64,000 nucleotides of DNA from an uncultured Myxococcaceae bacterium (lineage in GTDB: Bacteria > Myxococcota_A > Polyangia > Polyangiales > Ga0077539): NCBI GenBank assembly GCA_945952225.1, contig CAMFHP010000025.1, positions 19,761-83,760 of the forward strand. Direction: 5' to 3'. Shown one piece after another: positions 34,118 to 42,649 of this stretch. Below the pieces are notes generated by a model. That model was given only the letters and a program-made list of their open reading frames with translations, had not been told where the DNA came from and did no database searches. Both the position numbers and the translations under genes were made by a program. How positions within the stretch are numbered: the stretch's first letter is position 1; each line of letters opens with the position of its first letter.

Positions 34118-35956
34118 TCAGAGAGCTTCGAGCAGGCGCACGATCGGAACGACCGTGCCGTCGTCGAGATGAAAGGCCGGGAGGTGCAGGTCGCGCGTTC
34201 CGGTCGTGCCTTCGACAGGGGGGGAGGTGAGGCCGCGCGCGTAGTGGCGCACGACGTCGTTGAGCGTCGTGAAGGTGCCGCCGTGGCCCCACGGTCCCGT
34301 GCGCGCGATCGAACGGAGCGTCGGCGTGTGAAAGTGCCCGACCTGCATCCGCGCGGCGTCGAGATCGGCCCCTGCGGCGGCGCTGCTGTGGCCGTCGCTG
34401 TAGGGGCCGTCGCCGCGGAACTCCGTCGACTCCAGGGCCATCACCGCGTCGGCGCGACCCCGGTCGGGGAGCCCGTCGCGGCGTCCCGTCGGCATGCCGA
34501 TGTTGTGAAAGCTGTCGTCGCTCAGCATCGGCCCGTGGTGACACTCGATGCAGCCCACGGTCATGAAGTGGTGGAGGCCGTCGCGCTGTTCGACGGTGAG
34601 CGCGTTGGTGTCGCCCATCACGTAGCGGTCGAAGGCCGTCGGCGGCGGCACGAGCGTGCGCTCGTACGCGGCGATGGCGCGGCCCACGTTGGCGTAGAGC
34701 GCGTTGATCGCCGTGCGGTCTTCGGCGCGCATCGCGTCCCACGAGGCCGTGCCCGGGCGCGCGTCGACGGGAAAGCGCGCGGATTCCTCCAGCGCGGGGA
34801 GCGGGCCGAAGAGGGCGGTGTACGCCTCGCCGTAACGCGCGCGGATGCGGTGGGCCACGGCCGTGCGCGCGGAGCCCATCTCCAACGGGTTCTCGATGGG
34901 GCCGAGGGCCTGCGCCCACGCCGAGTCGGCGCGTCCGTCGAGGAAGCTCCAGCGCGCGAAGGGCGCGAAGAACACCGTGGGCGTGTTGCGGTCGCCCGTG
35001 TCGAGACCCCGTCCGCGCGGGCGCTGGTCGGTGAACGCGAAGGCCGGCGCGTGGCAGCTCTGGCACGACACCGTGCCCGTCGACGAGAGCCCGAAGTCGC
35101 GGAACAGAAGCTCGCCGAGCGCCGCGGCGCGCGTGTCGTCGGCGACGCGATTGGTCGGGTCGGGCTGCGGTCGAAGCGGGAGTGCCATGGCGCGGAGCTG
35201 CTCCCACTCGTCGGCGGTGAAGCGTCCGTCGATGCGCGGCTCCGAGGGTGGTGCGGGCGGTCGGGGGAGCCCGTCGAGCTGTGCGAGCGCCGTGGTGATC
35301 GCGTGCGTGAGCGAGGCCGCCGAAGGGCGCGTCACCACCTGGATCACCCGCATCGTGCGCGGGTCGACCATCGCGTAGAGCGGCAGCTCGCCGGCGCCGA
35401 AATACAGCGTGCGGAAGCGGTACTCCGGGTCGGCGGCGAGCGCGGTCGGAGGGGCATCGTAGCGGGCGCGCCAGGCCGCGAGGTCCGCAGCGCGCGCGGG
35501 GGTGTTGTCGGCCGAGAGCGCGAGCAGGTCGAGCACCGCGAGGCGCGACGCCTGCGGATGCGCGAAGAGACGCGACGTGTGGGCCGCCGCGTACTGCGAC
35601 GGTCCCGACCACGCGGCGAGCGTGCGGATCACCAGCAGCGTGGGCGTGCGCGCGCAGGGCGTGTACCAGTCGGAGAATGCGACGGAGCCCGACTCCGTGG
35701 CGAAGCGCACATCGGCGAGGGGCATCCCTTCGTCGACCGTCGCAGGCCCCGTGGGGTAGGGGAGGCCGACACCGTTGGCGCATCGCGAGGGCGCATCGAC
35801 GGCGGGAGCGTCGCGCGCATCGACCGCCGCGTCGTGGCTGTGCGTCGCCGTGTCGTCGGCCGTGTCGGTGACCGTGGCGTCGAGGGCGGGCGGCGCGGCG
35901 CTTCCGCACGCGGAGACGAGGAGCGCGGGGAGCAGCGCGCGGCGCAGAGAGATCAT
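34118..35956 (-). CDS. Di-haem cytochrome c peroxidase-like lipoprotein with thioredoxin-like domain
   Basis: This 612-residue protein has a lipoprotein signal (ALLPALLVSAC, Cys17), an Asp/Ala/Thr-rich spacer, a thioredoxin-like domain (about 60-225) and a MauG/CcpA-type di-haem domain (about 255-612). Haem sites are CQSCH at Cys298 and CIECH at Cys469, with the family segment GLSSTGTVSCQSCH. In the thioredoxin-like domain the usual CxxC position reads AAWSGPSQ (Ser117, Ser120), so both redox Cys are missing. The start at 35956 overlaps the amidase stop (ATGA). Periplasmic peroxide reduction, or oxidation of a protein or quinone, is possible; haem number does not tell which. Confidence 0.85.
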   Translation of the reverse strand: MISLRRALLPALLVSACGSAAPPALDATVTDTADDTATHSHDAAVDARDAPAVDAPSRCANGVGLPYPTGPATVDEGMPLADVRFATESGSVAFSDWYTPCARTPTLLVIRTLAAWSGPSQYAAAHTSRLFAHPQASRLAVLDLLALSADNTPARAADLAAWRARYDAPPTALAADPEYRFRTLYFGAGELPLYAMVDPRTMRVIQVVTRPSAASLTHAITTALAQLDGLPRPPAPPSEPRIDGRFTADEWEQLRAMALPLRPQPDPTNRVADDTRAAALGELLFRDFGLSSTGTVSCQSCHAPAFAFTDQRPRGRGLDTGDRNTPTVFFAPFARWSFLDGRADSAWAQALGPIENPLEMGSARTAVAHRIRARYGEAYTALFGPLPALEESARFPVDARPGTASWDAMRAEDRTAINALYANVGRAIAAYERTLVPPPTAFDRYVMGDTNALTVEQRDGLHHFMTVGCIECHHGPMLSDDSFHNIGMPTGRRDGLPDRGRADAVMALESTEFRGDGPYSDGHSSAAAGADLDAARMQVGHFHTPTLRSIARTGPWGHGGTFTTLNDVVRHYARGLTSPPVEGTTGTRDLHLPAFHLDDGTVVPIVRLLEAL

Positions 35957-37521
35957 GGCGGGGTGACCGGGGTGTGGGGCCGACCGGGCGCGTCGCGAAG
36001 GGCCTCTTCGATCGCGGCCATCACGGCGAGCGCGGTCTCGTCGGCCCAGGGCTTCGACACGACCTGAACGCCCACCGGGAGCCCCGCGCTCTGGGCGTCG
36101 ACCTTCGCGGCGTGACGCTCCACCAGATCGCGCGACGATGCGCGCTGCGTCTCGTCGGGACGCACCGTGGTGACGGGCACCGTGCCTCCAGGGAACTGGA
36201 GGATGTTCCAGAAGAGCGCGGACGACGACGCGAGGGAGAAGTTCTTCGACATGCCGTGGGGCAGCGCCGGGGTGGCGTAGGCCGGGCACACGATCACGTC
36301 GACCCCCGCGGCATCGAGCACGTCGAGCATCACCGCGCGGGCCGTGCGGATGCGGTCCGTGAGCTTCCACAGCTCGGCGACGGACTTCTCGCCGAGGCCG
36401 CGGAGCATCATCGCCGTGAGCCGCTGTCCCGTGGCGTTCGCCGCCGTGAGCAGGGCTGCGCGCGTGCGCGATCCGAGGCGCGCGGTCGTCCACAGGGGGC
36501 GCAGCACGGGGTCGACGTCGTCGGGGTCGCCCACCGCGTCGCGCAGCGTGGCCGTGCCGTCGGAGCTCAGGATCGCGAGGTAGTCGCACACGGTCTTCTC
36601 GACGTCGGGCGGCGTGAACGGGCGCACGTGGCATCCGCTGCGTTCGAGGGCCTGCGCGGCCTCCTCGACGGCGCGCGCCACGGCCTTTGATGGAGTGACC
36701 ACGCCGTCGTTCGCGTAGAAGCCCACCCGGAGCCCCTGGAGCTTCACCGCGCGGGGATCTCCCCAGGGCAGCGGGGGCACGCGCGCGTCGAGGGCCGTCA
36801 TGCGCTGCGGGTCGAGCGCGCGAAAGAACAGCCCCAGGTCGCCGACGGTGCGCGCGAGGGGACCGGCCACGCTGCGCACGCCCTCCTGACCCGCGAGGGC
36901 GCCGCGCTGGCCGCGCGTGGGGAGCCGATCGAGCGTGGGCTTGAACGCCGTGATGCCGCAGAAGCTCGCGGGCGAGCGCACGCTCCCGCCGATGTCGGTG
37001 CCGAGGCCCAGCGGAGACATGCCCGAGGCCACCGCCGCCGCTTCGCCGCCCGACGATCCGCCCGCGGTGTGCGCGAGGCTGAAGGGGTTGGCCGTCTGAC
37101 CGAACACCGGGTTGCGCGACTCGGCGAAGAGCATCGTCTGCGAGAGGTTGGTGCGCCCGAGGATCACCGCGCCCGCCTCGCGCAGCGCCGTCACCATCGC
37201 CGCGTCGCGCGTGGCCCTGCGCTCGCGCCACGCGGAGATGCCCAGCGTGGTGGGTTGGCCCTCGTGGTCGAAGCACTCCTTCACGCTCACGGGGAGGCCG
37301 TGGAGCGGGCCGCGGGAGCGTCCGTCGGCGCGCTCGCGGTCGGCGCGTTCGGCGTCGCGGCGGGCCTGGTCGCGGAACACGTCGGTGAACGCGTTGACCC
37401 TCCCGTCGACGGCGGTGATGCGGTCGAGGTGGGCGTCGACGAGCTCGCGCGACGACACCTCGCGCGCGGCGAGCATCTGCGAGAGCTGCGTGGCGGTGAG
37501 CTGCCAGAGCGGTGCGGTCAT
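35953..37521 (-). CDS. Amidase-signature-family hydrolase
   Basis: This 522-residue enzyme hydrolyses a C-N amide bond. The catalytic triad Lys-cisSer-Ser is visible in GLPVSVKECFDHEG (Lys), HTAGGSSGGEAAAVASG (Ser) and GLGTDIGGSVRSPASFCG (nucleophile Ser). The start ATG at 37521 has CGGAG 5 bases upstream; a GTG at 37527 overlapping the pncB stop is the alternative. It lies between nicotinate phosphoribosyltransferase and the peroxidase-like gene in one coupled run. Nicotinamide or another amide may be the substrate given the neighbour; the family itself is broad (GatA-like, fatty-acid amidase, others). The companion GatB/C genes are absent, so tRNA amidotransfer is unlikely. Confidence 0.88.
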   Translation of the reverse strand: MTAPLWQLTATQLSQMLAAREVSSRELVDAHLDRITAVDGRVNAFTDVFRDQARRDAERADRERADGRSRGPLHGLPVSVKECFDHEGQPTTLGISAWRERRATRDAAMVTALREAGAVILGRTNLSQTMLFAESRNPVFGQTANPFSLAHTAGGSSGGEAAAVASGMSPLGLGTDIGGSVRSPASFCGITAFKPTLDRLPTRGQRGALAGQEGVRSVAGPLARTVGDLGLFFRALDPQRMTALDARVPPLPWGDPRAVKLQGLRVGFYANDGVVTPSKAVARAVEEAAQALERSGCHVRPFTPPDVEKTVCDYLAILSSDGTATLRDAVGDPDDVDPVLRPLWTTARLGSRTRAALLTAANATGQRLTAMMLRGLGEKSVAELWKLTDRIRTARAVMLDVLDAAGVDVIVCPAYATPALPHGMSKNFSLASSSALFWNILQFPGGTVPVTTVRPDETQRASSRDLVERHAAKVDAQSAGLPVGVQVVSKPWADETALAVMAAIEEALRDAPGRPHTPVTPP

Positions 37522-37523
37522 GG

Positions 37524-39002
37524 TCACTCCGAGGCGGTGCGCGCGCGGGCCTCGACGATGAGCCGCGTGCGGAGGTCGTAGAGCGTCTTCTCGAGCCCCA
37601 CGGGGTACTGGTGCGGGTTGTCGAAGCGGCGGATGCCCGCGTGCAGCGAGGCCACCTGCTTCGCCGTGCGCGCGCGGGCCGCGTGCAGGTCGGGGAGCTC
37701 GCCCACCGCGACGCCGTCGCGCATCACGGGCACGAGCAGGTCTTCGTACGCGAGGTCGGCGGCGAGCGTGCGCTGGCGCGTCGGGTCGAGCGTGTCGACG
37801 AGCGTGCGCGTGGGCTCGGGGCCCGCCGAGTCCCAGATGAGGTCGGCGAGAAAGGTGTCGCCCTGCACGTAGCGACGAACCTGTTGAACGCCGGGCGTCG
37901 AGATCTTCGCGGCCTGCTCCGAGAGCTTCACGCGGTACTGCCACGGTCCGCCGGGGTCGCGCACCGCCGCGAGCTTGTAGACGCCGCCGAGCGCGGGCTG
38001 GTCATAGGCTGTCACCAGGCGCGTTCCGACGCCCCACACGTTGATGGTCGCGCCCTGCTGCTTGAGGCTCGCGATGAGGCGCTCGTCGAGGTCGTTGCTC
38101 GCGACGATGGTCGTGTCGTGAAAGCCCGCCTCGTCGAGGATGCGACGCGCTTCGATGGAGAGGTACGCGAGGTCGCCGGAGTCGAGGCGCACGCCGGCGA
38201 GGCGGTGTCCCTTCGCGCGGAGGAGCCGTCCGACGTCGACCGCGTGGCGCACGCCGTCGAGCGTGTCGTACGTGTCGACGAGGAACACGCAGTTGTTGGG
38301 CATCGCGTCGGCGTAGGCGCGAAACGCTTCGAGCTCGTCGCCGAAGGACATCACCCACGAGTGCGCGTGCGTGCCGCGGACGGGCACGCCGAAGAGCCTT
38401 CCTGCGAGCACGTTCGAGGTGGCGGCGCATCCGCCCACGTAGGCCGCGCGGCTCGCCGTGAGGGCGCCGTCGATGCCCTGCGCGCGGCGGAGTCCGAACT
38501 CGAGCACGGGCTCACCCTGCGCGGCGGCGCACACGCGCGCGGCCTTCGTCGCGATGAGGGTCTCGAAGTTGATCAGATCGAGCAGCGCCGTCTCGATGAG
38601 CTGACACTGGATCAGCGGACCGCGCACGCGGAGGAGGGGCTCCTGCGCGAAGACGGCCGTTCCCTCGGGCACCGCGTCGATGTCGCAGGAGAAGCGCATC
38701 GCGCCGAGCCACGCGAGGAACTCCGGCGCGAAGAGGGCGTTGCCGTCGTTGCCCGTGAGCGTGGCGAGGTAGGCCACGTCGTCGTCGGTGAAACGCAGCG
38801 ACGAGAGCCAGTCGACGGCCGCGGCGAGGCCGCACGCGATGGCGTAGCCGCCGCCGAAGGGCTGCTTGCGAAAGTGCAGATGGAACACCGCCTCGCGCGC
38901 GACGAGCCCCGAGCGCCAGTACCCGTAGGCCATGGTGAGCTGGTACAGGTCGGTGAGCAGCGAGAGGGGCGCGCGGTAGAAGGGAACGGTGCTGCGCAGC
39001 AT
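37524..39002 (-). CDS. pncB: Nicotinate phosphoribosyltransferase
   Basis: This 492-residue enzyme makes nicotinate mononucleotide from nicotinate, PRPP and ATP in the NAD salvage pathway. Recognisable features are [18 protein letters not shown] at the N-terminus, [30 protein letters not shown], the [20 protein letters not shown] segment and [13 protein letters not shown], which holds the phosphoribosyl-binding acidic residues. The start is ATG at 39002 ([14 protein letters not shown]); the frame is open upstream but has no signature. It starts a minus-strand run pncB-amidase-peroxidase. Confidence 0.93.
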   Translation of the reverse strand: MLRSTVPFYRAPLSLLTDLYQLTMAYGYWRSGLVAREAVFHLHFRKQPFGGGYAIACGLAAAVDWLSSLRFTDDDVAYLATLTGNDGNALFAPEFLAWLGAMRFSCDIDAVPEGTAVFAQEPLLRVRGPLIQCQLIETALLDLINFETLIATKAARVCAAAQGEPVLEFGLRRAQGIDGALTASRAAYVGGCAATSNVLAGRLFGVPVRGTHAHSWVMSFGDELEAFRAYADAMPNNCVFLVDTYDTLDGVRHAVDVGRLLRAKGHRLAGVRLDSGDLAYLSIEARRILDEAGFHDTTIVASNDLDERLIASLKQQGATINVWGVGTRLVTAYDQPALGGVYKLAAVRDPGGPWQYRVKLSEQAAKISTPGVQQVRRYVQGDTFLADLIWDSAGPEPTRTLVDTLDPTRQRTLAADLAYEDLLVPVMRDGVAVGELPDLHAARARTAKQVASLHAGIRRFDNPHQYPVGLEKTLYDLRTRLIVEARARTASE

Positions 39003-39055
39003 GGCGCGGGAGTGTAGGTGCGCCGCGCGCGCAGGCGGAAGGACGAAGCGCGCGC

Positions 39056-39667
39056 TCAGACGTCTTCGCGGCAGAGCACGAAGTAGTGGTCGAGGGAGCG
39101 CTCGCCCTTGTAGGCCGCGCCGATGGACACGTGCTTCGACACGCGGCGCATGTAGTCGCGCGTGCCGTGGAACACGAAGCGCTGGAGGCCCTGCGTGTTG
39201 GGGATCACCGGCGGCCAGGTGTCGGCCACGGGTCCGTCGGGCACTTCGAAGTAGTCGACCACGATCTCGCCGCGCGCGGCCCACACGGGGCGGTCGCGCG
39301 TGGGCTTCGCGACGAAGTATCCGGGGCCCACCCACTTCTCCGAGGCGCCGGCGTTGTAGCCGAAGAGGCGCTCGCTCCCGTCGGCGGGGCGGCAGAAGCG
39401 CTTCTCGAAATTGCGAAAGGCCTCGGGCAGCGGGAGCGTGTTGCGCCCGTGGTGACGCACCTCGGTGCGGTCGGCGCGGTCGCGCGGCACGAAGTGATCG
39501 AGGTCGACGGCGGGGGCCAGCGAGGCGCGGGTGTAGAGCGCGCGCTGGTGCACACGTTCGAGCGTGCGCGTGGCCGCGAGGCGCTCTTCGGGGGAGCGCT
39601 CGTCGAGCCAGGCGGCGAGGTCGGCGATGCGAACGGAGGGGTCTTCGAGCAGGGCGCGGAGGCTCAT
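39056..39667 (-). CDS. Conserved-looking protein of unknown function
   Basis: This 203-residue soluble protein is not recognised. It has a helical N-terminus ([35 protein letters not shown]) and a mixed C-terminal part with several aromatic runs ([48 protein letters not shown]). Only two Cys, no signal peptide and no membrane helix are seen. The composition, with a normal spread of residues and no arginine excess, supports a real gene. It lies 53 bp before pncB and 28 bp after the ABC permease gene. Confidence 0.7.
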   Translation of the reverse strand: MSLRALLEDPSVRIADLAAWLDERSPEERLAATRTLERVHQRALYTRASLAPAVDLDHFVPRDRADRTEVRHHGRNTLPLPEAFRNFEKRFCRPADGSERLFGYNAGASEKWVGPGYFVAKPTRDRPVWAARGEIVVDYFEVPDGPVADTWPPVIPNTQGLQRFVFHGTRDYMRRVSKHVSIGAAYKGERSLDHYFVLCREDV

Positions 39668-39695
39668 CGGGAGCGCGACGCTATCACAGCGAAGG

Positions 39696-40463
39696 TCACG
39701 AACGGTCGAGTCCCCACTGGCGGCGCACGCGCTGTTCGAGGCGGCCGAAGAGGAGGTGATCCGACGCGAGGCCGAGGGCGATGATCACCACCATCACGGC
39801 CAGCACGAGGGCCATGTCGTGGAGCTCGCGGCCGAACTCCAGCACCTGCCCGAGTCCGCCCGACACGAAGAGCAGTTCGCCCGCGAGGAGCGAGCGCCAC
39901 GCGAAGGTCCACCCGAGGCGGGCGCCCGAGAGCACGCCGGGGAGCGCCGCAGGGAGGATCACCCGCCACCAGAGCGTCGGACCCTTCGCGCCCATGGTCC
40001 GCGCGGCCCGCACCAGCAGGGGCGCGACGGTGTTCACCGCGCTCTCCGTCGCCACCGCGATCGACAGCAACGATCCCAGCACCACCACCACCTGGATCGC
40101 CGACTCGTTGAGCCCGAACCACAGCAGCGCGAGGGGCAGCCAGCACACCGAGGGCACGGCCTGGAGGCCCAGCACGAGCAACCCCACGGTGTCTTTCACC
40201 GCACGCACCCGCGCGAGGGCACAACCGAGCGAGACGCCCGCCGCGAGCGAGAACGTGTACCCCACGAGGAGCCGCGCCATGCTCTTCGCCACGGCGCGCG
40301 GGAGCATCCCCGACTTCACCCCCGTGAGCAGCGCGAGCGCCACGTCGTCGGGGCCCGGAAAGAGGAACGACTCGGCCTGCCTAGATGCCGCCGCCCACAG
40401 CGCCGTCAGCGCCGCCAGAAAGATCAGTCCCCGCAGGCGTCCACGCGTCGTCGAGCTCTTCAC
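39696..40463 (-). CDS. ABC transporter permease, sulfonate/nitrate/taurine type
   Basis: This 255-residue protein has five to six membrane helices and the permease EAA-like loop RAARTMGAKGPTLWWRVILPAALPGVLSG, the cytoplasmic contact with the ATPase, as in SsuC/TauC/NrtB. The GTG start at 40463 lies inside the end of the ATPase gene (83-bp overlap), supported by a GAGAAGG ribosome site 6 bases upstream. The sulfur-assimilation genes nearby make an alkanesulfonate or taurine importer plausible. No substrate-binding protein gene is present in the window. Confidence 0.9.
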   Translation of the reverse strand: MKSSTTRGRLRGLIFLAALTALWAAASRQAESFLFPGPDDVALALLTGVKSGMLPRAVAKSMARLLVGYTFSLAAGVSLGCALARVRAVKDTVGLLVLGLQAVPSVCWLPLALLWFGLNESAIQVVVVLGSLLSIAVATESAVNTVAPLLVRAARTMGAKGPTLWWRVILPAALPGVLSGARLGWTFAWRSLLAGELLFVSGGLGQVLEFGRELHDMALVLAVMVVIIALGLASDHLLFGRLEQRVRRQWGLDRS

Positions 40464-41259
40464 GAATCACCTTCTCGATCTCGATCTTCAGCTCGCGCTC
40501 GACCACCGCCGACAGCGAGGCCACGTCGCGGTCGTTGGGCTCGCGCGGTCGCGCCAGCGCGATGGAGAGATCGCGCTTCACCCGGCCCGGGCGCGTTCCC
40601 ATGATCACCACCCGGTCGCCGAGCCGCACCGCCTCGCGCACGTTGTGGGTGACGAACACCACGGTCTTGCCCGTCTCGATCCAGATGCGTTCGAGCTCGG
40701 CGTGGAGCACGTCGCGGGTCTGCGCGTCGAGGGCCGCGAAGGGCTCGTCCATCAAGAGCATCGCGGGCTCGCTCACGAGGGCGCGCGCGAGGGCCGCCCG
40801 CTGACGCATGCCGCCCGACAGCTCGTGGGGATGGCTGTCACGGTACCGCCAGAGGTGCACCATGCGGAGGTAGCGCTCGGCCCGCGACTCGCGCTCGGCG
40901 CGCGAAACGCCCGCGATCTCCAGCGGAAACTCCACGTTGCGCCGCACCGTCAACCACGGGAAGAGCGCGCTCTCTTGAAACATCACCGTGCGCTCGGGCG
41001 ACGGGGCCGTGACGGTCACACCCGCCACGCGCACCGCGCCCGTCGACGGGGTCTCGAGGCCCGCGATGAGGTTGAGGATCGTGGTCTTGCCGCAGCCCGA
41101 GGGGCCGCAGAGGCACACGAACTGCCCGCGTCGGATGGTGAGATCCACGGAGGCGAGGGTGGTCACCGCGCCGCCGTCGTCGCGGGGCCATGACTTGGTC
41201 ACCCCGGCGAGCTCGATGAGCGGCGCACCGGGCGCGATGCTGGCAAGTGGTTCCGTCAA
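40381..41259 (-). CDS. ABC transporter ATP-binding protein, SsuB/TauB type
   Basis: This 292-residue ATPase drives the transporter whose permease follows. Walker A GPSGCGKTTILN, Q-loop FQESALFPWL, signature LSGGMRQRAALARAL, Walker B MLLMDEPFAALDA and the switch His in VVFVTHNVREAV are intact. The TTG start at 41259 (MTEPLASIAPGAPLIEL) is chosen because no ATG or GTG fits and CGAGAG lies just upstream. It is 53 bp behind the XRE-cupin regulator gene, in one minus-strand transcription unit regulator-ATPase-permease. Confidence 0.92.
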   Translation of the reverse strand: MTEPLASIAPGAPLIELAGVTKSWPRDDGGAVTTLASVDLTIRRGQFVCLCGPSGCGKTTILNLIAGLETPSTGAVRVAGVTVTAPSPERTVMFQESALFPWLTVRRNVEFPLEIAGVSRAERESRAERYLRMVHLWRYRDSHPHELSGGMRQRAALARALVSEPAMLLMDEPFAALDAQTRDVLHAELERIWIETGKTVVFVTHNVREAVRLGDRVVIMGTRPGRVKRDLSIALARPREPNDRDVASLSAVVERELKIEIEKVIREELDDAWTPAGTDLSGGADGAVGGGI

Positions 41260-41312
41260 AGAAGACTCTCGTTCGGAAGAGTGAACGAGCGCGGGGCCGC
41301 TGGCAACGGGCT

Positions 41313-41948
41313 TCAGCGGCTGTAGAGGATGACGTTGATGTACCGCGACTCGACGCGGCCGGGGTTCTCGTACGTGTGGGGCACGTCGGCCTCGAAGTAC
41401 ACCGAGTCGCCCGCGGCGAGCTCGCACACCTGGTCGCCCACGTGGAGCTTGAGCACCCCCGTGAGCACGGTGAGGCTCTCGCAGGTGCCGCGCGCGTGGG
41501 CGTCGCTCTGCGAGGTGGCGCGGGGCGCGAGGCGGAGCTCGTAGCACTCGACCATGGGCGAGGCGCCCGCGGGGGTGAGGGGGCGCGATTCGAGCTTGCC
41601 GTCGGCCGAGCGGAGCACCTGGGCGTCGCCGCGACGGAGCACCCGCATGCGCTCGACCTGCTCCTCGCCGAGGAGCGACGCGAAGGGGATGCCCAGACCG
41701 GCAGAGATCTTCCAGAGGATGGCGATGGTCGGGTTGGTCTTGCAGGTCTCGATCTGCGAGAGCGTCGCGCGCGAGACCCCCGAACGGCCCGCGAGGTCAT
41801 CGAGCGAGAGGTCGCGCTGCTTGCGGAGCGTGCGGAGGTTGTCGGCCACGCGGCGGGTGAGCTCCGCGGCGCCGATCTCGTCGCCCTCGGCCACGGCCTC
41901 CTCGGCGGGGCGCGTGCGAGGGTTTGACACTCTGGCTGTCTTCGACAT
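41313..41948 (-). CDS. XRE-family regulator with C-terminal cupin sensor domain
   Basis: This 211-residue protein has a helix-turn-helix domain (about 32-90: LRTLRKQRDLSLDDLAGR, SGVSRATLSQIETCKTNPT) and a cupin domain (about 125-205, with CESLTVLTGVLKLHVGD and SVYFEADVPHTYENPG). Such regulators sense a small ligand and often control sulfur, amino-acid or polyamine genes; SinR/PuuR-like proteins share the layout. It heads the ABC-transporter unit and is divergent from cysC. Its first codons overlap the candidate cysC promoter. A sulfur-linked role is inferred from neighbours only. Confidence 0.9.
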   Translation of the reverse strand: MSKTARVSNPRTRPAEEAVAEGDEIGAAELTRRVADNLRTLRKQRDLSLDDLAGRSGVSRATLSQIETCKTNPTIAILWKISAGLGIPFASLLGEEQVERMRVLRRGDAQVLRSADGKLESRPLTPAGASPMVECYELRLAPRATSQSDAHARGTCESLTVLTGVLKLHVGDQVCELAAGDSVYFEADVPHTYENPGRVESRYINVILYSR

Positions 41949-41951
41949 AAG
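41924..41951 (+). promoter_or_regulatory. Candidate sigma70 promoter for cysC, overlapping regulator gene start
   Basis: A perfect TTGACA (41924-41929) and CATAAG (41946-41951, four of six matches) are 16 bp apart, giving a leader of about 110 bases before cysC. The element lies across the first codons of the divergent regulator gene, so a regulator bound there would affect both directions. Confidence 0.5.
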
Positions 41952-42068
41952 AGACCTGCCTCCGATAGAAGAGAGGGTGTCGGACGGATCCGCGGCCCCT
42001 CGCGAGACGCACCATACACGAAGCGGCCCCGGCGCCACCACAACGGCACGACCGCGCATTGAGGAACG

Positions 42069-42617
42069 ATGACGGTGACGCCGCCCGCCGTGCGCGGGGT
42101 GACGATCTGGTTCACGGGACTGTCGGGCGCGGGCAAGAGCACCCTCGCCGAGGCGCTCGCGCCGAAGCTCCGCGCGCTCGGTCAGCGCGTCGAGGTGCTC
42201 GACGGAGACGCCGTGCGCACGCACCTCTCGAAGGGCCTCGGGTTCTCGCGCGAAGACCGCGACACCAACGTGCGCCGCATCGGGTACGTGGCCCATCTGC
42301 TCACGCGCAACGGGGTGTTCGTCATCACCGCCGCGATCAGCCCGTACCGCGAGGCGCGCGACTGGTGCCGCGAGACCATTCGCGACTTCGTCGAGGTGCA
42401 CGTGGCCACGCCCCTCGCGGTGTGCGCCGGGCGCGACGTGAAGGGGCTCTACCAGAAGGCCTACGCGGGAGAGATCCCGAGCTTCACGGGCGTGAGCGAT
42501 CCGTATGAGCCGCCCGTCGCGCCCGAGCTCACGCTCTCGACCGAGGGAATCTCCGTCGACGAGGGCGTCGAGCGCGTGCTCGAAGCGCTCCGCAGCCGCG
42601 GCTACCTCTCCGTTTGA
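42069..42617 (+). CDS. cysC: Adenylylsulfate kinase
   Basis: This 182-residue kinase phosphorylates adenosine 5'-phosphosulfate to PAPS. P-loop [14 protein letters not shown], the [19 protein letters not shown] segment, and [19 protein letters not shown] are diagnostic, as is [17 protein letters not shown] lies 5 bases before the ATG. Single-domain kinase, not fused to ATP sulfurylase; cysD/cysN or sat are not in the window. It is followed 32 bp later by the sulfite/nitrite reductase gene. Confidence 0.94.
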   Translation: MTVTPPAVRGVTIWFTGLSGAGKSTLAEALAPKLRALGQRVEVLDGDAVRTHLSKGLGFSREDRDTNVRRIGYVAHLLTRNGVFVITAAISPYREARDWCRETIRDFVEVHVATPLAVCAGRDVKGLYQKAYAGEIPSFTGVSDPYEPPVAPELTLSTEGISVDEGVERVLEALRSRGYLSV

Positions 42618-42649
42618 ATCCCCACGCACTTCACTCTGATGGAGCTTCG

